A stretch of 18,041 bases of DNA, taken from assembly GCA_004325065.1 (NCBI GenBank), contig PITI01000173.1, forward strand, positions 1 to 18,041, in the 5' to 3' direction. A program made the position numbers and the translations under genes. Below are positions 17,714-18,041 of this stretch, piece after piece. The stretch's first letter is position 1. Every line of letters begins with the position of its first letter. This DNA comes from Hamiltosporidium magnivora. Lineage: Eukaryota > Microsporidia > Dubosqiidae. Under the pieces are notes generated by a model. The model was not told where the DNA came from, made no database searches, and saw only the letters and a program-made list of their open reading frames with translations.

Positions 17714-17842
17714 TCAACCAATTTTATCTTGAGAAATTTTTTCTTCGTTTACAGTTTTCCCTATTTTTCCAATTTTATTTTTAAGAAAACAAAAATAAAG
17801 ACAAAAAGCAATCACTAAAAAATTTAAAGTAAAGAAAAACAT
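17714..17842 (-). CDS. candidate small single-span membrane protein
   Basis: A 42-residue ATG frame, tail-to-tail with the PLAA-like gene (144 bases apart). Residues 2-20 (FFFTLNFLVIAFCLYFCFL) form one hydrophobic span, followed by a charged tail with repeated K-I-G (KNKIGKIGKTV, then NEEKISQDKIG). The form resembles small tail- or signal-anchored endomembrane subunits, but I recognise no family. An AATAAA lies on the minus strand at 17595-17600, about 115 bases past the stop. No CCC or GGG is seen before the start; TATATT is. It could be the last piece of a decayed gene, since the sequence upstream on the same strand also has coding character. Confidence 0.4.
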   Translation of the reverse strand: MFFFTLNFLVIAFCLYFCFLKNKIGKIGKTVNEEKISQDKIG

Positions 17843-17891
17843 AGAATATACTTTCCTGCAGATACAAACGACGTATGCTAAGAAATAGTTT

Positions 17892-18041
17892 TTATTCGTT
17901 TATTTTGTTGTCAAGGTGGGATATTGCATCATGAAGGTACTTCCCTTCGTATTATATTTTATCACCTGTTCTATTATTCCCCCTTGCTGTTAAAAATGAA
18001 TATATACTAGAAATGTCATGGTTCAGACCAATACCATTATC
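17892..18041 (-). pseudogene. coding fragment entering from the right edge, unknown
   Basis: The minus strand is open for 50 codons from the window edge with one internal TAA (17952-17954). It reads DNGIGLNHDISSIYSF, then ARGNNRTGDKI, stop, then YEGKYLHDAISHLDNKINE and a final TAA. It looks like natural protein, with the front outside the window. It may be another decayed element or a gene ending here; nothing more can be said. Confidence 0.35.

Overview
This is a very AT-rich, gene-poor eukaryotic window that reads like a microsporidian with an expanded genome. The evidence is intronless genes, an AAATTT stretch followed by a CCC or GGG signal just upstream of start codons, AATAAA signals at or just after stop codons, and shortened forms of ordinary eukaryotic proteins. 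The large, decayed intergenic space fits expanded genomes of the Edhazardia or Anncaliia kind, but the species is a guess and no rRNA or other marker is present.

Three genes are intact. A transcription-type cyclin lies at 6794-7519 (-), a 237-residue membrane-anchored protein of unknown role at 13058-13771 (-), and a Doa1/Ufd3/PLAA-type protein (WD40, PFU and a short PUL region) at 15911-17569 (+). A 42-residue single-span membrane protein at 17714-17842 (-) is a reasonable fourth candidate. A 47-codon ATG frame at 13927-14070 (+), divergent from the 237-residue gene, is possible. Nothing suggests these genes form an operon or a shared pathway.

Most of the rest is not random spacer. Reading both strands codon by codon shows long stretches that still read as protein, broken by scattered stops and frameshifts. 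These are decayed mobile-element genes. From left to right: a retroelement integrase on the minus strand (724-2806); a frame-broken plus-strand coding region (3162-5166) whose last part may be reverse transcriptase; a possible RNase H remnant (5848-6243, +); a pogo/Tigger/CENP-B-type DDE transposase (7701-9123, +); a Ty3/gypsy-type reverse transcriptase plus RNase H (9408-10515, -) in which the Y-x-D-D site reads YSDF; a GC-richer integrase-like stretch (10876-11293, +); and several unrecognised coding ghosts (11331-11825, 11904-12029, 12114-12643, 14165-14284, 14485-15016, 17892-18041).

The window is best seen as a graveyard of several retroelements and at least one DNA transposon, with a few housekeeping-type genes left between them. 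All family assignments of the ghosts were made by eye from motif order and spacing and have not been tested by database search. No tRNA, rRNA, CRISPR array or complete LTR was found.
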